Part shown: piece after piece, positions 1 to 9,500 of the stretch
How the letters are laid out: each line of letters opens with the position of its first letter
Numbering within the stretch: the stretch's first letter is position 1
Source: Candidatus Aquicultor sp.
GTDB lineage: Bacteria > Actinomycetota > Aquicultoria > Aquicultorales > Aquicultoraceae
Direction: 5' to 3'
Assembly: GCA_036504445.1 (NCBI GenBank)
Contig: DASXVE010000028.1
Span: 40,797 to 104,796 of the forward strand
Length of the DNA: 64,000 nt
Translations under genes and position numbers: made by a program
Notes under the pieces: generated by a model
Databases searched by the model: none
The model's input: only the letters and a program-made list of their open reading frames with translations
Told to the model about the DNA's origin: nothing

Positions 1-285
1 AAGCGCCGTAAGGTGTGGGAAGAGGTTGAACGATTGAAACACCATGCCCACTTTCTGGCGCAGCTTGTTGATATCGTTCTTAGGATCCGTAATATCATCA
101 CCGTCGATATAAATATGGCCGCTCGTGACCTCTTCGAGTTTGTTGATGCAGCGAAGCATTGTCGATTTCCCCGACCCGGACGGCCCGAGAACGACGATGA
201 CCTCCCCCGGCTCGACCTTCAGGTCGATTCCTTTGAGCACTTCGTTATGTCCGAAATATTTGTGTACGCTAACAAGCTCAATCAC
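1..285 (-). CDS. glnQ: Polar amino-acid ABC transporter ATP-binding protein (partial, 3' end beyond window)
   Basis: This is the N-terminal 95 residues of an ABC ATPase that powers uptake of a polar amino acid. The Walker A motif GPSGSGKST and the downstream Q-loop region (VGMVFQSFNLFPH) are both readable; the signature and Walker B motifs lie outside the window. I place the start at a GTG (283-285), which overlaps the stop of the upstream permease by 8 bp, typical of translational coupling. Together with the permease and the binding lipoprotein upstream it forms a standard glnHPQ-type uptake operon. The substrate (glutamine, arginine, cystine or another) cannot be told from sequence alone. 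Confidence 0.9.
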   Translation of the reverse strand, partial: MIELVSVHKYFGHNEVLKGIDLKVEPGEVIVVLGPSGSGKSTMLRCINKLEEVTSGHIYIDGDDITDPKNDINKLRQKVGMVFQSFNLFPHLTAL

Positions 286-1003
286 TGACCGCGAGCCTCC
301 TCTCCATGTATGCGACAAGACGCGTTAGCGGCAGTGTCATCGCGAGGTATATCAAAGCCGCACCGAAGAACGGTGACTGGTTAGCCTTCCACGCACTCAC
401 GTTTCGTGCCTGCTGTGCCAGCTCGGGCAGCGCAACGACCGATAACAGTGAAGAATCTTTGAGCAGCGCGATAAACTCGTTTGTGAGCGGCGGCAGAACT
501 CTTCTGAATGTCTGCGGCAGGATAATGTAGCGCATCGCGCCGAGATACGAGAAACCGAGCGAGCGCGCCGCTTCCATTTGCCCCTTATGAATCGATTCGA
601 TGCCCGCGCGGAAGATCTCCGCTACATACGCACCGCTGTTTACACCAAGGACTGCGACTCCGCCGACCATGTCGTAATTCGGAATCATCAATCTAAGATT
701 AGGAATCGCGATCGGCAACGCGTACATTGCGATAAGTATCTGTACCAGGAGCGGTGTGCCGCGAAAGAAGTCAGTGTACACCGTTGATAACGCCCGCAAT
801 GTTCTAAAACGGGAGATTTTCATAACAGCCGCAACTATTCCGAGGGGAATCCCGAAAAGCTGGCCAAGCAATGAATACGATATGGTGAGCCAGGCTCCCT
901 TTAATAGGATTGGCAATACGTCACCGATAATCGTTGGCGATGCGAATAAGTGGATTATCCTGATACTATCGAGCCATTGTGCGGTGTCGTGTAGGAATGA
1001 CAA
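278..1003 (-). CDS. glnP: Polar amino-acid ABC transporter permease (HisM/GlnP family)
   Basis: Inner-membrane permease of 241 residues, usual length for the HisM/GlnP family. It has several hydrophobic spans and the EAA loop that docks the ATPase (GQMEAARSLGFSYLGAMRYI, about residues 145-165). The start is TTG at 1001-1003, preceded by AAGGAG at good spacing. It lies between the substrate-binding lipoprotein gene (upstream on the minus strand) and the ATPase gene, whose start it overlaps. A strong hairpin sits between it and the binding-protein gene, so it is probably expressed less than that gene. Confidence 0.92.
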   Translation of the reverse strand: MSFLHDTAQWLDSIRIIHLFASPTIIGDVLPILLKGAWLTISYSLLGQLFGIPLGIVAAVMKISRFRTLRALSTVYTDFFRGTPLLVQILIAMYALPIAIPNLRLMIPNYDMVGGVAVLGVNSGAYVAEIFRAGIESIHKGQMEAARSLGFSYLGAMRYIILPQTFRRVLPPLTNEFIALLKDSSLLSVVALPELAQQARNVSAWKANQSPFFGAALIYLAMTLPLTRLVAYMERRLAVSD

Positions 1004-1028
1004 GCGTTTGTACTCCTTTTCATACTAA

Positions 1029-1057
1029 GGGGCCCACACTTTAGACGTGTGGGCCCC
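1029..1057 (-). terminator. GC-rich hairpin between binding-protein and permease genes
   Basis: Perfect 11-bp inverted repeat (GGGGCCCACAC, 7-nt loop, GTGTGGGCCCC). On the minus strand it follows the binding-protein stop and precedes the permease. It has no long U tract in that direction, so it is more likely a partial terminator or mRNA-stabilising stem. Such stems commonly let the binding protein be made in excess over the membrane parts. Confidence 0.7.
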
Positions 1058-1080
1058 CGTTTTCTCCCTTGCCCTAAGTA

Positions 1081-1908
1081 CTATTTCTTAGTTCCGAACC
1101 ACTTATTGTAGATGGTGTCATATGTGCCGTCGTCTTTGAGCGCTTTGAGCGCTTTGTTTATAGCTTCGCCAAGTTTGGTGTCGTCTTTGCGCATTGCAAC
1201 ACCGTATGACTCATCTGTTTTAATCTCTTTGACGATCTGAAGCTCAGCTTTGTCTTTTACGATGTAAGCTGAAACCGGCAGGTCGTTGATAACCGCTTGA
1301 ATCTGACCGGCTTGTAACGCTGTAAATGCGTCAAGCGCGGTGTCGTACGACTTAATCTCTTTAGCGTTTTTTACGTTCTCTTTCGACCATGCTTCACCGG
1401 TTGTTCCGGTCTGAACGCCGACGGTCTTACCTTTCAAACCTGCGATATCTTTAATACCGGCGTCTTTTTTTGTAGCGATCGACTGGTTAGAATCAATGTA
1501 CGGATCCGAGAAGAGAACCTCTTTCTTCCTGTCCGCGGTAATTGTCATAGCGCTGACAACCGCGTCGAATTTCTTCGAGTTAAGCGCCGGGATAAGGCCG
1601 TCAAATTTGTTGTTTGTGAACTTAGCCTCTACCCCGAGCTTCTTAGCAATTGCGCCTAAAAGATCTACGTCGAAACCGACGGGCTTGTCGGCCTCCATGT
1701 TTTCGAACGGTGGAAACGCAATGTCGCTGCCAATCGATAATACGCCCGGTTGGATTGTATCGACCATTGCTGTTTTCGCTGCGTCTTTTGCAGTTGTGTC
1801 TGTGTTCGCGCCCGTATTATTGCCTGAGCCCGAGCAACCGGCGACTAGCATCATAACGAGCGCAATCGCGGCCACAACGAAGACGAGCATCCTTCCTTTT
1901 TTAGCCAT
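1081..1908 (-). CDS. Amino-acid ABC transporter substrate-binding lipoprotein
   Basis: Solute-binding protein of family 3 (SBP_bac_3), about 275 residues. The N-terminus is a lipoprotein signal peptide (MAKKGRMLVF..., lipobox LVAGC), so it is anchored outside the membrane. The mature part begins the classic fold with LSIGSDIAFPPFENM and ends with the usual YNKWFG. I chose the ATG at 1906-1908 because AAAGGGG stands about 9 nt upstream and the signal peptide starts there; a longer reading to 1965 adds only an unlikely leader. It feeds the permease and ATPase downstream. The casposon inserted just upstream of its putative promoter. Confidence 0.93.
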   Translation of the reverse strand: MAKKGRMLVFVVAAIALVMMLVAGCSGSGNNTGANTDTTAKDAAKTAMVDTIQPGVLSIGSDIAFPPFENMEADKPVGFDVDLLGAIAKKLGVEAKFTNNKFDGLIPALNSKKFDAVVSAMTITADRKKEVLFSDPYIDSNQSIATKKDAGIKDIAGLKGKTVGVQTGTTGEAWSKENVKNAKEIKSYDTALDAFTALQAGQIQAVINDLPVSAYIVKDKAELQIVKEIKTDESYGVAMRKDDTKLGEAINKALKALKDDGTYDTIYNKWFGTKK

Positions 1909-1956
1909 CACTTCAAACCCCTTTCTGCGTATAAAAACCGAATTAATGCTGGATAT

Positions 1957-1985
1957 ATTGTGCATCTATAGGTTTGCAAAGTCAA
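1957..1985 (-). promoter_or_regulatory. Putative promoter of the amino-acid transporter operon
   Basis: On the minus strand a TTGACT -35 box (1980-1985) is followed after 17 bp by CACAAT (1957-1962). The casposon end at 2003 is only 17 bp beyond the -35 box, so the core promoter appears to be intact while anything further upstream was displaced. The -10 box is weak, so confidence is modest. Confidence 0.4.
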
Positions 1986-1988
1986 TTA

Positions 1989-2002
1989 GTTATTGGTTGA
2001 GG
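1989..2002 (+). repeat. Left target-site duplication of the casposon
   Basis: The 14-bp sequence GTTATTGGTTGAGG abuts the left inverted repeat. The identical 14 bp follows the right inverted repeat at 17330-17343. The length matches the duplications reported for casposase integration (about 14-15 bp). Confidence 0.88.
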
Positions 2003-2038
2003 GGGTATATAGATACCCAGGCCCCCCATCGCTTAAGA
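2003..2038 (+). repeat. Left terminal inverted repeat of casposon
   Basis: It begins GGGTATATAGATAC and contains GGCCCCCCATCG at 2020-2031. Read inward, it matches the right end at 32 of 36 positions; the differences are at repeat positions 15, 16, 30 and 35. Confidence 0.9.
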
Positions 2039-2054
2039 ACCGACCTTCCGCACT

Positions 2055-2084
2055 TTGATGTACTCTTGCTGTAGGAGATATAAT
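2055..2084 (+). promoter_or_regulatory. Putative promoter of the left cargo gene
   Basis: TTGATG (2055-2060), an 18-bp spacer, then a perfect TATAAT (2079-2084). It lies inside the casposon end and points toward the gene at 2147. Confidence 0.5.
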
Positions 2085-2146
2085 TTGACTAAATACAAGA
2101 TAAGGGCGAATCGGATAATACATCAGAGACGCGAAGGAGAGCACTC

Positions 2147-2962
2147 ATGTTCAGCGAACCATTTTTCCTATTGTCGCAAGAGGGGTATATCACACGGTCG
2201 TGTATCTGTACGGGCTTAACCGAGATTAGAAAGGCAAATCTTGACGACAAAGGGCGATTCTATACGGGTTTCTTTCAATTAGCAATAGGGATTGAAAGGC
2301 TTGCAAAGCTCGCCTTAATTCTTGATTACATGGTTGATAATAAGCTGACGTCCCCAGGTGAAAAGTACGTTAGACATTTCGGCCATGATGTTGAAGGCCT
2401 GTTCTTTAAGCTTAAGGAAACAGCAGAACAGAAAGGTAGCACTACGCTATCAGGATTCGGACTGGAACCCATTCCTAGCGAGATTCTATCGTTTATATCG
2501 GAATTTGCGCGAAAAACTAGATATGCAAATCTTGACGGCTTGGCGAAAGGCGTAACTGAGAAAGAGCCCGTTGCCGAATGGCATAATATATTGATGAAAG
2601 TACTTAAGCAAAACGTTGCTGCTGAGAAAATCGCAAAAATACTTGCTCAGGGTGCTGCTGTTGCTAATGCAATAAGTCCGTTTACAATTATTCATGCTTT
2701 TGATCTACAAAACAATGCGTTGACTGTAGAAGAATGGCTAACGGTTCCTCAGTTATTGGATAACGCGTCAAGATACGTTGTTTACGAAGTAACCAAGATA
2801 CTTAGACTGATGATCGATTTTACGAATGAGCTTGCATGGTCAGCACGGGAGATAGATGTTAAGAACAGCAAACATACGTGCCATATACCTGAATTACGGG
2901 AGTTCTTCTATTTTCTACCTGATGACCGGTCTTATATATTAAGGAAGAAACGCTGGCCCTAG
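2147..2962 (+). CDS. Hypothetical protein, possibly HEPN-like
   Basis: A 271-residue soluble protein of unknown function, the first gene inside the left casposon end. AAGGAG lies 7 nt before the ATG, so the start is secure. Around residues 40-90 the helical pattern IGIERLAKLALILDYM followed by FGHDVEGLFFKL resembles HEPN helical-bundle proteins, which are often RNases or substrate-binding parts of defence modules. The canonical Rx4-6H motif is not clear (only RHFGHD), so this is a weak inference. Its position suggests accessory cargo rather than transposition machinery. Confidence 0.75.
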   Translation: MFSEPFFLLSQEGYITRSCICTGLTEIRKANLDDKGRFYTGFFQLAIGIERLAKLALILDYMVDNKLTSPGEKYVRHFGHDVEGLFFKLKETAEQKGSTTLSGFGLEPIPSEILSFISEFARKTRYANLDGLAKGVTEKEPVAEWHNILMKVLKQNVAAEKIAKILAQGAAVANAISPFTIIHAFDLQNNALTVEEWLTVPQLLDNASRYVVYEVTKILRLMIDFTNELAWSAREIDVKNSKHTCHIPELREFFYFLPDDRSYILRKKRWP

Positions 2963-3055
2963 CAGATACTGTACTAGATAGGTGTGTTACATATTCACAT
3001 AATGCTATGCTAAGATATGTGACAGTAAAGCCCTTTTATTCCTAGAGGTAAATTA

Positions 3056-3691
3056 ATGGCGTTACGCTTGAACAGGTTTTCATACCGCTTTGCTGAGCAA
3101 GTATTAAATAGCAAGTTGGCACTAAAAGAAGAGGTTGAGGCCATCGCAAAAGATGCCATTAAGAAACTAGCGCTAGACCTTGGCATACTCAATAATATTA
3201 ATCTCAAAGCAAGCGATAACTTAGGGTCGTGGTGGGCAGGTCGTGAAGGCGGGCCACCCGAAGTTGCAATATATGTCGATACTTTACGTGAGGTTTACGA
3301 TACACGTGAATTAGGGGTTAGACAATTAAATCCGTCGGGTGGCAATTATGACTGGTCAGGCGTAAAAGAGCGATTCATACACGCGTTGTTCCTGTTTGAT
3401 AATCGTTATGAAATAGAGGCCGTGTCGTGGATTTATCGAGCCTGGGAGATTCTAAAAGAGGATTGGAAAACCGTCAGACCGACAGGATACCAGCAGTCGG
3501 AGCACGGTCTCCTAACCTATATAAAAGCTAACTCTGTGATAGCGCCATTCGACCCAGATGACTTTAAATATGCAATAGGTCGATATCATCGCCACGAAAA
3601 TCCTCATCCGTATTCGGGAACAATCCTAACGCCAACGGATTGCAGAGGTGCAATGCAGAAGATAATCTTATATTTTGTGGCTAACTTCTAA
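3056..3691 (+). CDS. Hypothetical protein
   Basis: A 211-residue protein I do not recognise. The start ATG has GAGGT about 7 nt upstream. It has no signal peptide or membrane span. Residues 1-60 are helical and charged; the middle is rich in aromatic residues (SWWAGREGGPPEVAIYVDT; IYRAWEILKEDW). It is in line with the neighbours at 2147 and 3759 on the same strand with short gaps, so the three may form one cargo operon. Confidence 0.7.
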   Translation: MALRLNRFSYRFAEQVLNSKLALKEEVEAIAKDAIKKLALDLGILNNINLKASDNLGSWWAGREGGPPEVAIYVDTLREVYDTRELGVRQLNPSGGNYDWSGVKERFIHALFLFDNRYEIEAVSWIYRAWEILKEDWKTVRPTGYQQSEHGLLTYIKANSVIAPFDPDDFKYAIGRYHRHENPHPYSGTILTPTDCRGAMQKIILYFVANF

Positions 3692-3758
3692 TGCAAAAGA
3701 AGCATCTTAATTTTTGCCTTGAGAAGTTATTCATAAACTGAAAGAGTACGGTCGAGCC

Positions 3759-5027
3759 ATGGATTATAAGAACGAAATAACAAGATTAGCGAGCGAGCAT
3801 CACATAAACTCAAGCGAGTTTAACGGATTGGCTTGTCGCGTTATTCTACGGGAATTTGACTTAACGCTAGATCAATTAAAGAACTCGCTTAAAGAGCTTA
3901 TTCAAGAAGATAAGATATCGATAAACTTTGGCGATAGACACCCAAACCCTTACATAAAAGCGCTACCCGAGGAACCTGCTGAGACGCAAATTGCGAAACT
4001 TGATGCATCGAATTTAGAGCATGTTTGCGTTTATCCGTCACGAACCCGTCTCGCCGAGATTGTTGATACATCTAAATACGAAAATCAGCCATTTACTTTA
4101 AGGCTTGCCTTAGGCGAGGCACAGTTAGCTCTTGCCTCATTCGATCTAACTGTCCTTGAGGTGTATAGGAATGACCCCAGGTATTATTACATAAACGATG
4201 ATATCTCGGGTTCAATAAGTATTACAGATGAATATTATCAATCAGCAGCGATGTCGGAGGCTGATAAGGTGCTTCTGGAAAGTTTCGGTTTCGCCTATGA
4301 TTCCGATTTCAATAGGGCCGTTTGCGTCTGCCTGAGATACTTAACAAGGCTTAGTCCAGAGCATCAACAAATATGGAAATCTAAAGAGCTTCAAGGCGAA
4401 TATAAGCCACACCCCGATTATTACCGACAGATAATTGGCGATTGGGGTATCGGTATATCAATTTTTGACGCCTTCATTGAAGAGCTTAAACACATAAATG
4501 CTATATGCCAACTGATTGGTCGCCCGAATCTTTTTAGGGAAGATTTTAAAGATAAGCGCAAGCCTAGAGAGTTTAGCTTCTTAATAAGGCCAACGCTGAA
4601 GGAATTTAATGACTTTATTCATCTACTGGATAAGCTCTTGTCTGATAACATTAATCGTAAATTCTTCCTGAACGACGTCTCGTTTGAACGTGAAGAAGAG
4701 CGTGGAGACGGAAAAATCGTAATCCATCCTAAGGGTACGGTTCAAATTCTAGAGGAATGGCTTAGACTGAAACTCAAAGCAGAAGACCCAGACCCAATCG
4801 ACTACATCATCAATCCTCTAAAGAAGATTAGAAAGCTAAGGCAACGCCCCGCTCACGCCGTAGATGATAACGTGTTTAATCAAGAATATTTCAAGGAGCA
4901 GAGAGAGCTGATAATGGAAGCATATGATAGCTTAAACTTAATTAGACATTTTCTAAATAACCATCCTAAGGCACGGAGCTATAAGATTCCCGATAATCTT
5001 GACTCGGGAAAGATATGGGTATATTAA
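3759..5027 (+). CDS. Hypothetical protein with possible C-terminal HEPN-like domain
   Basis: A 422-residue soluble protein. The N-terminal 90 residues may form a small winged-helix-like unit (FNGLACRVILREFDLTLDQL). The C-terminal part (about residues 340-410) contains KKIRKLRQRPAHAVDDN followed by long helices, the kind of R...H arrangement seen in HEPN domains of abortive-infection or Apea-like proteins. Key residues would need modelling. The ribosome-binding site is weak. It is probably the last gene of the left cargo operon. Function unknown; phage or plasmid defence is a reasonable guess from its place in a mobile element. Confidence 0.7.
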   Translation: MDYKNEITRLASEHHINSSEFNGLACRVILREFDLTLDQLKNSLKELIQEDKISINFGDRHPNPYIKALPEEPAETQIAKLDASNLEHVCVYPSRTRLAEIVDTSKYENQPFTLRLALGEAQLALASFDLTVLEVYRNDPRYYYINDDISGSISITDEYYQSAAMSEADKVLLESFGFAYDSDFNRAVCVCLRYLTRLSPEHQQIWKSKELQGEYKPHPDYYRQIIGDWGIGISIFDAFIEELKHINAICQLIGRPNLFREDFKDKRKPREFSFLIRPTLKEFNDFIHLLDKLLSDNINRKFFLNDVSFEREEERGDGKIVIHPKGTVQILEEWLRLKLKAEDPDPIDYIINPLKKIRKLRQRPAHAVDDNVFNQEYFKEQRELIMEAYDSLNLIRHFLNNHPKARSYKIPDNLDSGKIWVY

Positions 5028-5100
5028 GAAGCCCTGCTTAACTGCTGTCTTTCGTTTTCTTTGTCTCACCTCGAATACTCGGCACGAGCAGTCTGGACTC

Positions 5101-5412
5101 CTAATCCCTAACTCGCATAAACAGGCTCACAACTCTTAGAAGGGTATCTCTCGCATCAGTGGTAAGATCATCACTTGAGCGTATCGCCAATTCAAGATTA
5201 CAGGCTACACCAGCCTCTTCACCTTTGATGAGATAATCGGTTGTCACGCCTAAAGTATTCGATAGGTCTGCTAGCTTTTCAGCTGATGGAGACCTTCGAT
5301 CAAGCTCCCACAGCGATATGAGTTGGTCTGTTACATCTACTCTTGCCGCGAGCTCCTTTTGGGTAAAACCGAGGCCCTCTCGCCGCGTTCGTATTCTGCT
5401 TCCTATAGACAT
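5101..5412 (-). CDS. XRE-family transcriptional regulator
   Basis: Small (103 residues) Cro/C1-type helix-turn-helix protein. The HTH spans about residues 1-60: IGSRIRTRREGLGFTQKEL, then TDQLISLWELDRRSPSAEKL. A short C-terminal tail follows. The start is the ATG at 5410-5412 with AGGG upstream; a longer frame to 5481 adds residues that do not look like an XRE protein. It is transcribed divergently from the lipoprotein gene at 5604 and may control that gene, itself or the left cargo. Such regulators are frequent in mobile elements. Confidence 0.88.
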   Translation of the reverse strand: MSIGSRIRTRREGLGFTQKELAARVDVTDQLISLWELDRRSPSAEKLADLSNTLGVTTDYLIKGEEAGVACNLELAIRSSDDLTTDARDTLLRVVSLFMRVRD

Positions 5413-5603
5413 ATGCAACCCTGCTTTGTTTGCTCTTGTGTTATTAAAGACAACGTAGCAATGGGTTTTGGTGTTGAGCAACGACTTTACATATTGTTGA
5501 GTCCAAGCACAACGTACGCTATACTTTATGGTAGCCCCTTGTTAGCCAGAGGGCTCTGCGATTGCCATCCATAAATCGATGCATCGTCGTGGAAGGTCAG
5601 ACC

Positions 5604-6560
5604 ATGAAGCTTAAGGAGCAAGACGTGATTCTTACCCGTAGAAATGTTGGTCAACTCTGCAAGATCGCTCTCATCCTCTTAGGTATAGTTATGGTTATTT
5701 CTTTAAGCGGCTGTAGAGGTGCCAATGATAGTGAAAAAACGGTAAGTCAGGGAAAGATTGATCTTGGTAAACAAGAAATCGAGTATAAAGTGAAAGAGAA
5801 ACCTCCTACGAGCGAGCCCGCTAACTCAGCTCCTATCTCATACGAAGGGAAATCGCCTCGTTTTGTTAATGCAGGAGAACCTTTCACTTGCAATTTTTCA
5901 ATCCAGAACAACACCGACATCCCGATTATTGCTGCAAGTATAGCTTTTAAAGATTGCTCGATGATAAAAGGGATTGGGGCTGATAATGGCTGGAGCTATA
6001 ATCCGGGAGGTAACTTAGCTTTGCCAAGCGTAAGCATCCAAAATATTGATATTGAGAGGGGTTCTAGTCTTCAATCAAAGGCAAGCATCATGATACTTGA
6101 GCCTGGCACATATCAATTCGAGATGTTGCCAAGTGTTAGAGCGGGCTCCTGGAAAGCATTGGGGGCTTATGTAGTCACAGTCATTGTCAACGACACTAAT
6201 GGAGCCCAACAGACGCGGTTAAATATTGAGGCGGCAAAGAACAATGCTAAAGAGCTAGATCAAATCAATTCCGATATTCGACGCGTTGATTTTGATATTG
6301 ATCGGGTTACGTCAGAAATTGAAAATAGAAAAAACAACATAGACGAAATCAATGGAGAAATTAAGGGTGTACAAGAAGAGATAGCAGATGACCCTGAGCA
6401 TGCTAGTGATCACAGCGTGCAAATTGAAGATTACAAAAACCGAATTCAGGACAATAAAACCACTTTGGATGAAGCGCAAAAGCAATTAAGAAGTCTAACC
6501 GATCAGAAGAATAAGTTATTAAGAAGAAAACAACAGCTAGAGGCAAGCTCGGGCGATTAA
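5604..6560 (+). CDS. Predicted lipoprotein with C-terminal coiled coil
   Basis: A 318-residue envelope protein of unknown role. The N-terminus is charged, then hydrophobic (IALILLGIVMVISL) and ends in the lipobox LSGC. Residues about 85-195 form a beta-rich domain (FTCNFSIQNNTDIPIIAASI). Residues about 200-318 are a long charged heptad pattern, a clear coiled coil. The ATG at 5604 is preceded by GGAAGG at 7-nt spacing. It is convergent with the polymerase gene. As casposon cargo it is unusual; it might alter surface properties or block competing elements. Confidence 0.8.
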   Translation: MKLKEQDVILTRRNVGQLCKIALILLGIVMVISLSGCRGANDSEKTVSQGKIDLGKQEIEYKVKEKPPTSEPANSAPISYEGKSPRFVNAGEPFTCNFSIQNNTDIPIIAASIAFKDCSMIKGIGADNGWSYNPGGNLALPSVSIQNIDIERGSSLQSKASIMILEPGTYQFEMLPSVRAGSWKALGAYVVTVIVNDTNGAQQTRLNIEAAKNNAKELDQINSDIRRVDFDIDRVTSEIENRKNNIDEINGEIKGVQEEIADDPEHASDHSVQIEDYKNRIQDNKTTLDEAQKQLRSLTDQKNKLLRRKQQLEASSGD

Positions 6561-6599
6561 TGCTTGCAACTTGCCCCTAGCGATTAAGTTTGTTTTGTA

Positions 6600-9500
6600 T
6601 TATAGGTACGTAGCCAAGTCCAACCTGCTTATTTTGCCATTAGCAAGTTCAATTCTTGCTCTCTCTAGATTCTGTGCGAATGTGTTCTTCGAAATATTCC
6701 ATCGTTCGCACGCATAATTAATATCAACGTACTCGGGAAAATCTGTTATTTTACTCTGCAAGAAATTCTTATATGGTTTATTCATTTTCGCCTCATTAGA
6801 ACGAGGCATTAATTTGTATTTAAATATTAACGGGTTATCTTTTACCTGCATGATGTACCATTTATTATGTATTTCCGCCAATAATTGGGCCTTGTTATTA
6901 CCTAAAGATTTTTCCTTGCGATAGAAAAACCGTGAAATATCAAGCAACGGGAACTTAAATTGTTTACCGCCAATTCGCACGATTACGGTTAATTTATTAA
7001 TATCTATCGCTTCTTTTTCAGGGGTGTAATTACCAAATACGCGATATAAAGCGAGCCGTGAAATTAATACATCATCCACTTTTTTAATTTCCGAGGGTGT
7101 AAATCGTTTTTCGTGCAGGGATTTATTAATAATAGATTTATTTATATTCCAAACGGCGGCAGCCTTATTTAACGTTAAATGCTCAGGAAATACTGTTAGT
7201 TTGGTAGTGATAACGCCGTTTGAATAAATTAATTCGCCAATAATATTTTTTATTTCTGGGTTTTTAATTACTCGTTTATTTATTAATTCAGCGTAATTAT
7301 TATCAGAAATAAAAAACCATTCGCCGTTCTGTTTTACCAGGAGCTTTAATTTAAACCCTTTTTTATTCCAAAACGGCACGTAATAATAGCAATCGAATTT
7401 ATATTTACCGTGCAATTCTTTTATTTCATAAACGGTAATATTTTTCGTCAATTTATTCTTTTCAATTGCAGCAATAATAATTTGCAAAATACCGATTAAT
7501 TGTTTCGGACAACTTTCGCTTTTTAATTGTTTTTGTAATACTTGCTCAGAAATACCGTTATTTATTAAATGCGCAGCGATATTACTAATACCAATATCTT
7601 TTGCTTTTGCAATTATCTTTTCTCTAGTCTGATTAATATGAGCACAGCAGGTAGTATCATCTACGCCAAAGACATTTGCCTCTTCGAGCTCATTTGCTTC
7701 TTTTCCGATATAGGCAACATCCAATGCTTTGACATGCGTTCGGTACAGCGTACCTTTATACTGTTCAGGACAACTCTCGCCAGTATCGGTTATAAATTTT
7801 AATTCACGGTGGTATGCATAGCGCTCGACTACATCGCCATAAGTTTTAAGCAATCTATGCTGCGAGAACGGGTCTCGCATAAGTGTTCTTAAATAAAGGC
7901 GGTTTCCCGTTTTGCGATCTACTAAGAATTCGGCAACGTCTTCAATGCTGCCCGGCTCGGTAAACGGTGAGATCGGCGTGACCTCTTCAGCCATATCGTA
8001 CTTGTCCTTGTACCACACACTCATAAAGTTAAAGGGCTTAATCTGCTTACAATACGGCTTGCCTTTATTAATATTGCTAAACGAGTTATATAGATGCGGC
8101 TTGGTAACGGAGTGTTGACCCATTGCAAAGTAATCAAACCAGGAGGGTCTATCAAAGGCAAAGCCAAGCTCCTCTGAGAGAATAAAGCGCCAGATATCTT
8201 CAACCCAATCGCTGTCTCGATCTTCTGCAAAACCCTTCTTGATAGGGTTTTTCAAATGCCCAAGCCCGTGATCTGATTTCTTGCGGATAACGGGCACACC
8301 ATCAATTACGTTAAAGAGCACATAGCGCTTCGATGAGACCATATAGCAGTAAAGCGGCTCTAAATCGCTAGACAACCCCGCTTTGGGGTTACTCCAGTCC
8401 TTGAGCGCGTAGTTTTCATCTTCTATCTTTAAGATGCTACCCGTAATGATCTCTTGGTTATAGGGATTAAGCGAGGCAAATCGATCAACGATTGTTCGCG
8501 CAACACAAAGTTCTTCCTCGTTATTAATCGCCATTGCCATTGAATCGGTGTCGCAAAAGACGTAAGGGAGCCCCGCATCGGATACGCTTTTTTCAATCAT
8601 GGCAAGTATGAGCCGGGAGGCTCCTGTAATCATAACCGCCGTTAAGGGGTTGGTGAAAAAGCCGGTTTCCTCAACCCTCTCTACTGCAACGGGAAAGTGC
8701 TCTAACCCATAGATATCGACTTGCTCAGTTTCATCGAGCTCGTTTCGGTTGAGCTCGATATAGATGCCGTATGACGTTGAGTTGGCAAGTATTTTCAAGA
8801 ACAGCTGCAGGCTGCTTAAGCCCGCATAATCAGGGTTCTCTTTACCAAGCTCTTTCATGTTTGCCTTTACGAGTGATCGCTGTTCAATAACAGTTTTAAA
8901 GAAATCCTCACTCGCTGGGTCTACCTTGACCTTGCCCTGTAAGCTCAAAGGTTTGAGCCCTGCCTGCGGTGTGCCGGGTATAAAGCGGAAAGCCTGTACG
9001 ATATTCGGAGTTTTACCCGTTAAGAGTTTTGAGACGATTACATCAGCTAACGTGTACCACATGGGTTTGTCCATAGTTAGTTTATTGAGTCCGATCTGAT
9101 ACGTCTCGCTGTACTTGGCGCGAATGGGCAAAACGTCGCCTTGTGGGATGATCTGCACTAAACCGGGAATCTTTGTCCAGATATCTTTATCAAACAAGGC
9201 ATCAAGAGTTATCCTGTCAATGAACTCCTGCACTTCGTCCGTTGCCTCAACTGCTTCAATGCGCTCAGCAGTAACCCAGTCCCAGAGTTTTTGCAAGCTA
9301 AAGACGGTTGGATACATCGAGACCACATCAGTGTAGAGCACGCGCTGCATGGTTTTTCTGATGCGGCACTCGCTTCTTCCGCCATAGTATGCCGCCATAG
9401 CAAAGCCTAAGATATTCTTATCGAAATCAGGCTGCTTTTCTAAAAATGGCTTGATGCCCATCGCCTTTAAGTATGCTTTTCCAATGCTTGCTGGCGAGTA

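Noticed and set aside
1496..2074. 192-residue plus-strand frame opposite the binding-protein gene
   Set aside because: It is antisense to a clear lipoprotein gene with signal peptide and family motifs; it has no ribosome-binding site or homology features.
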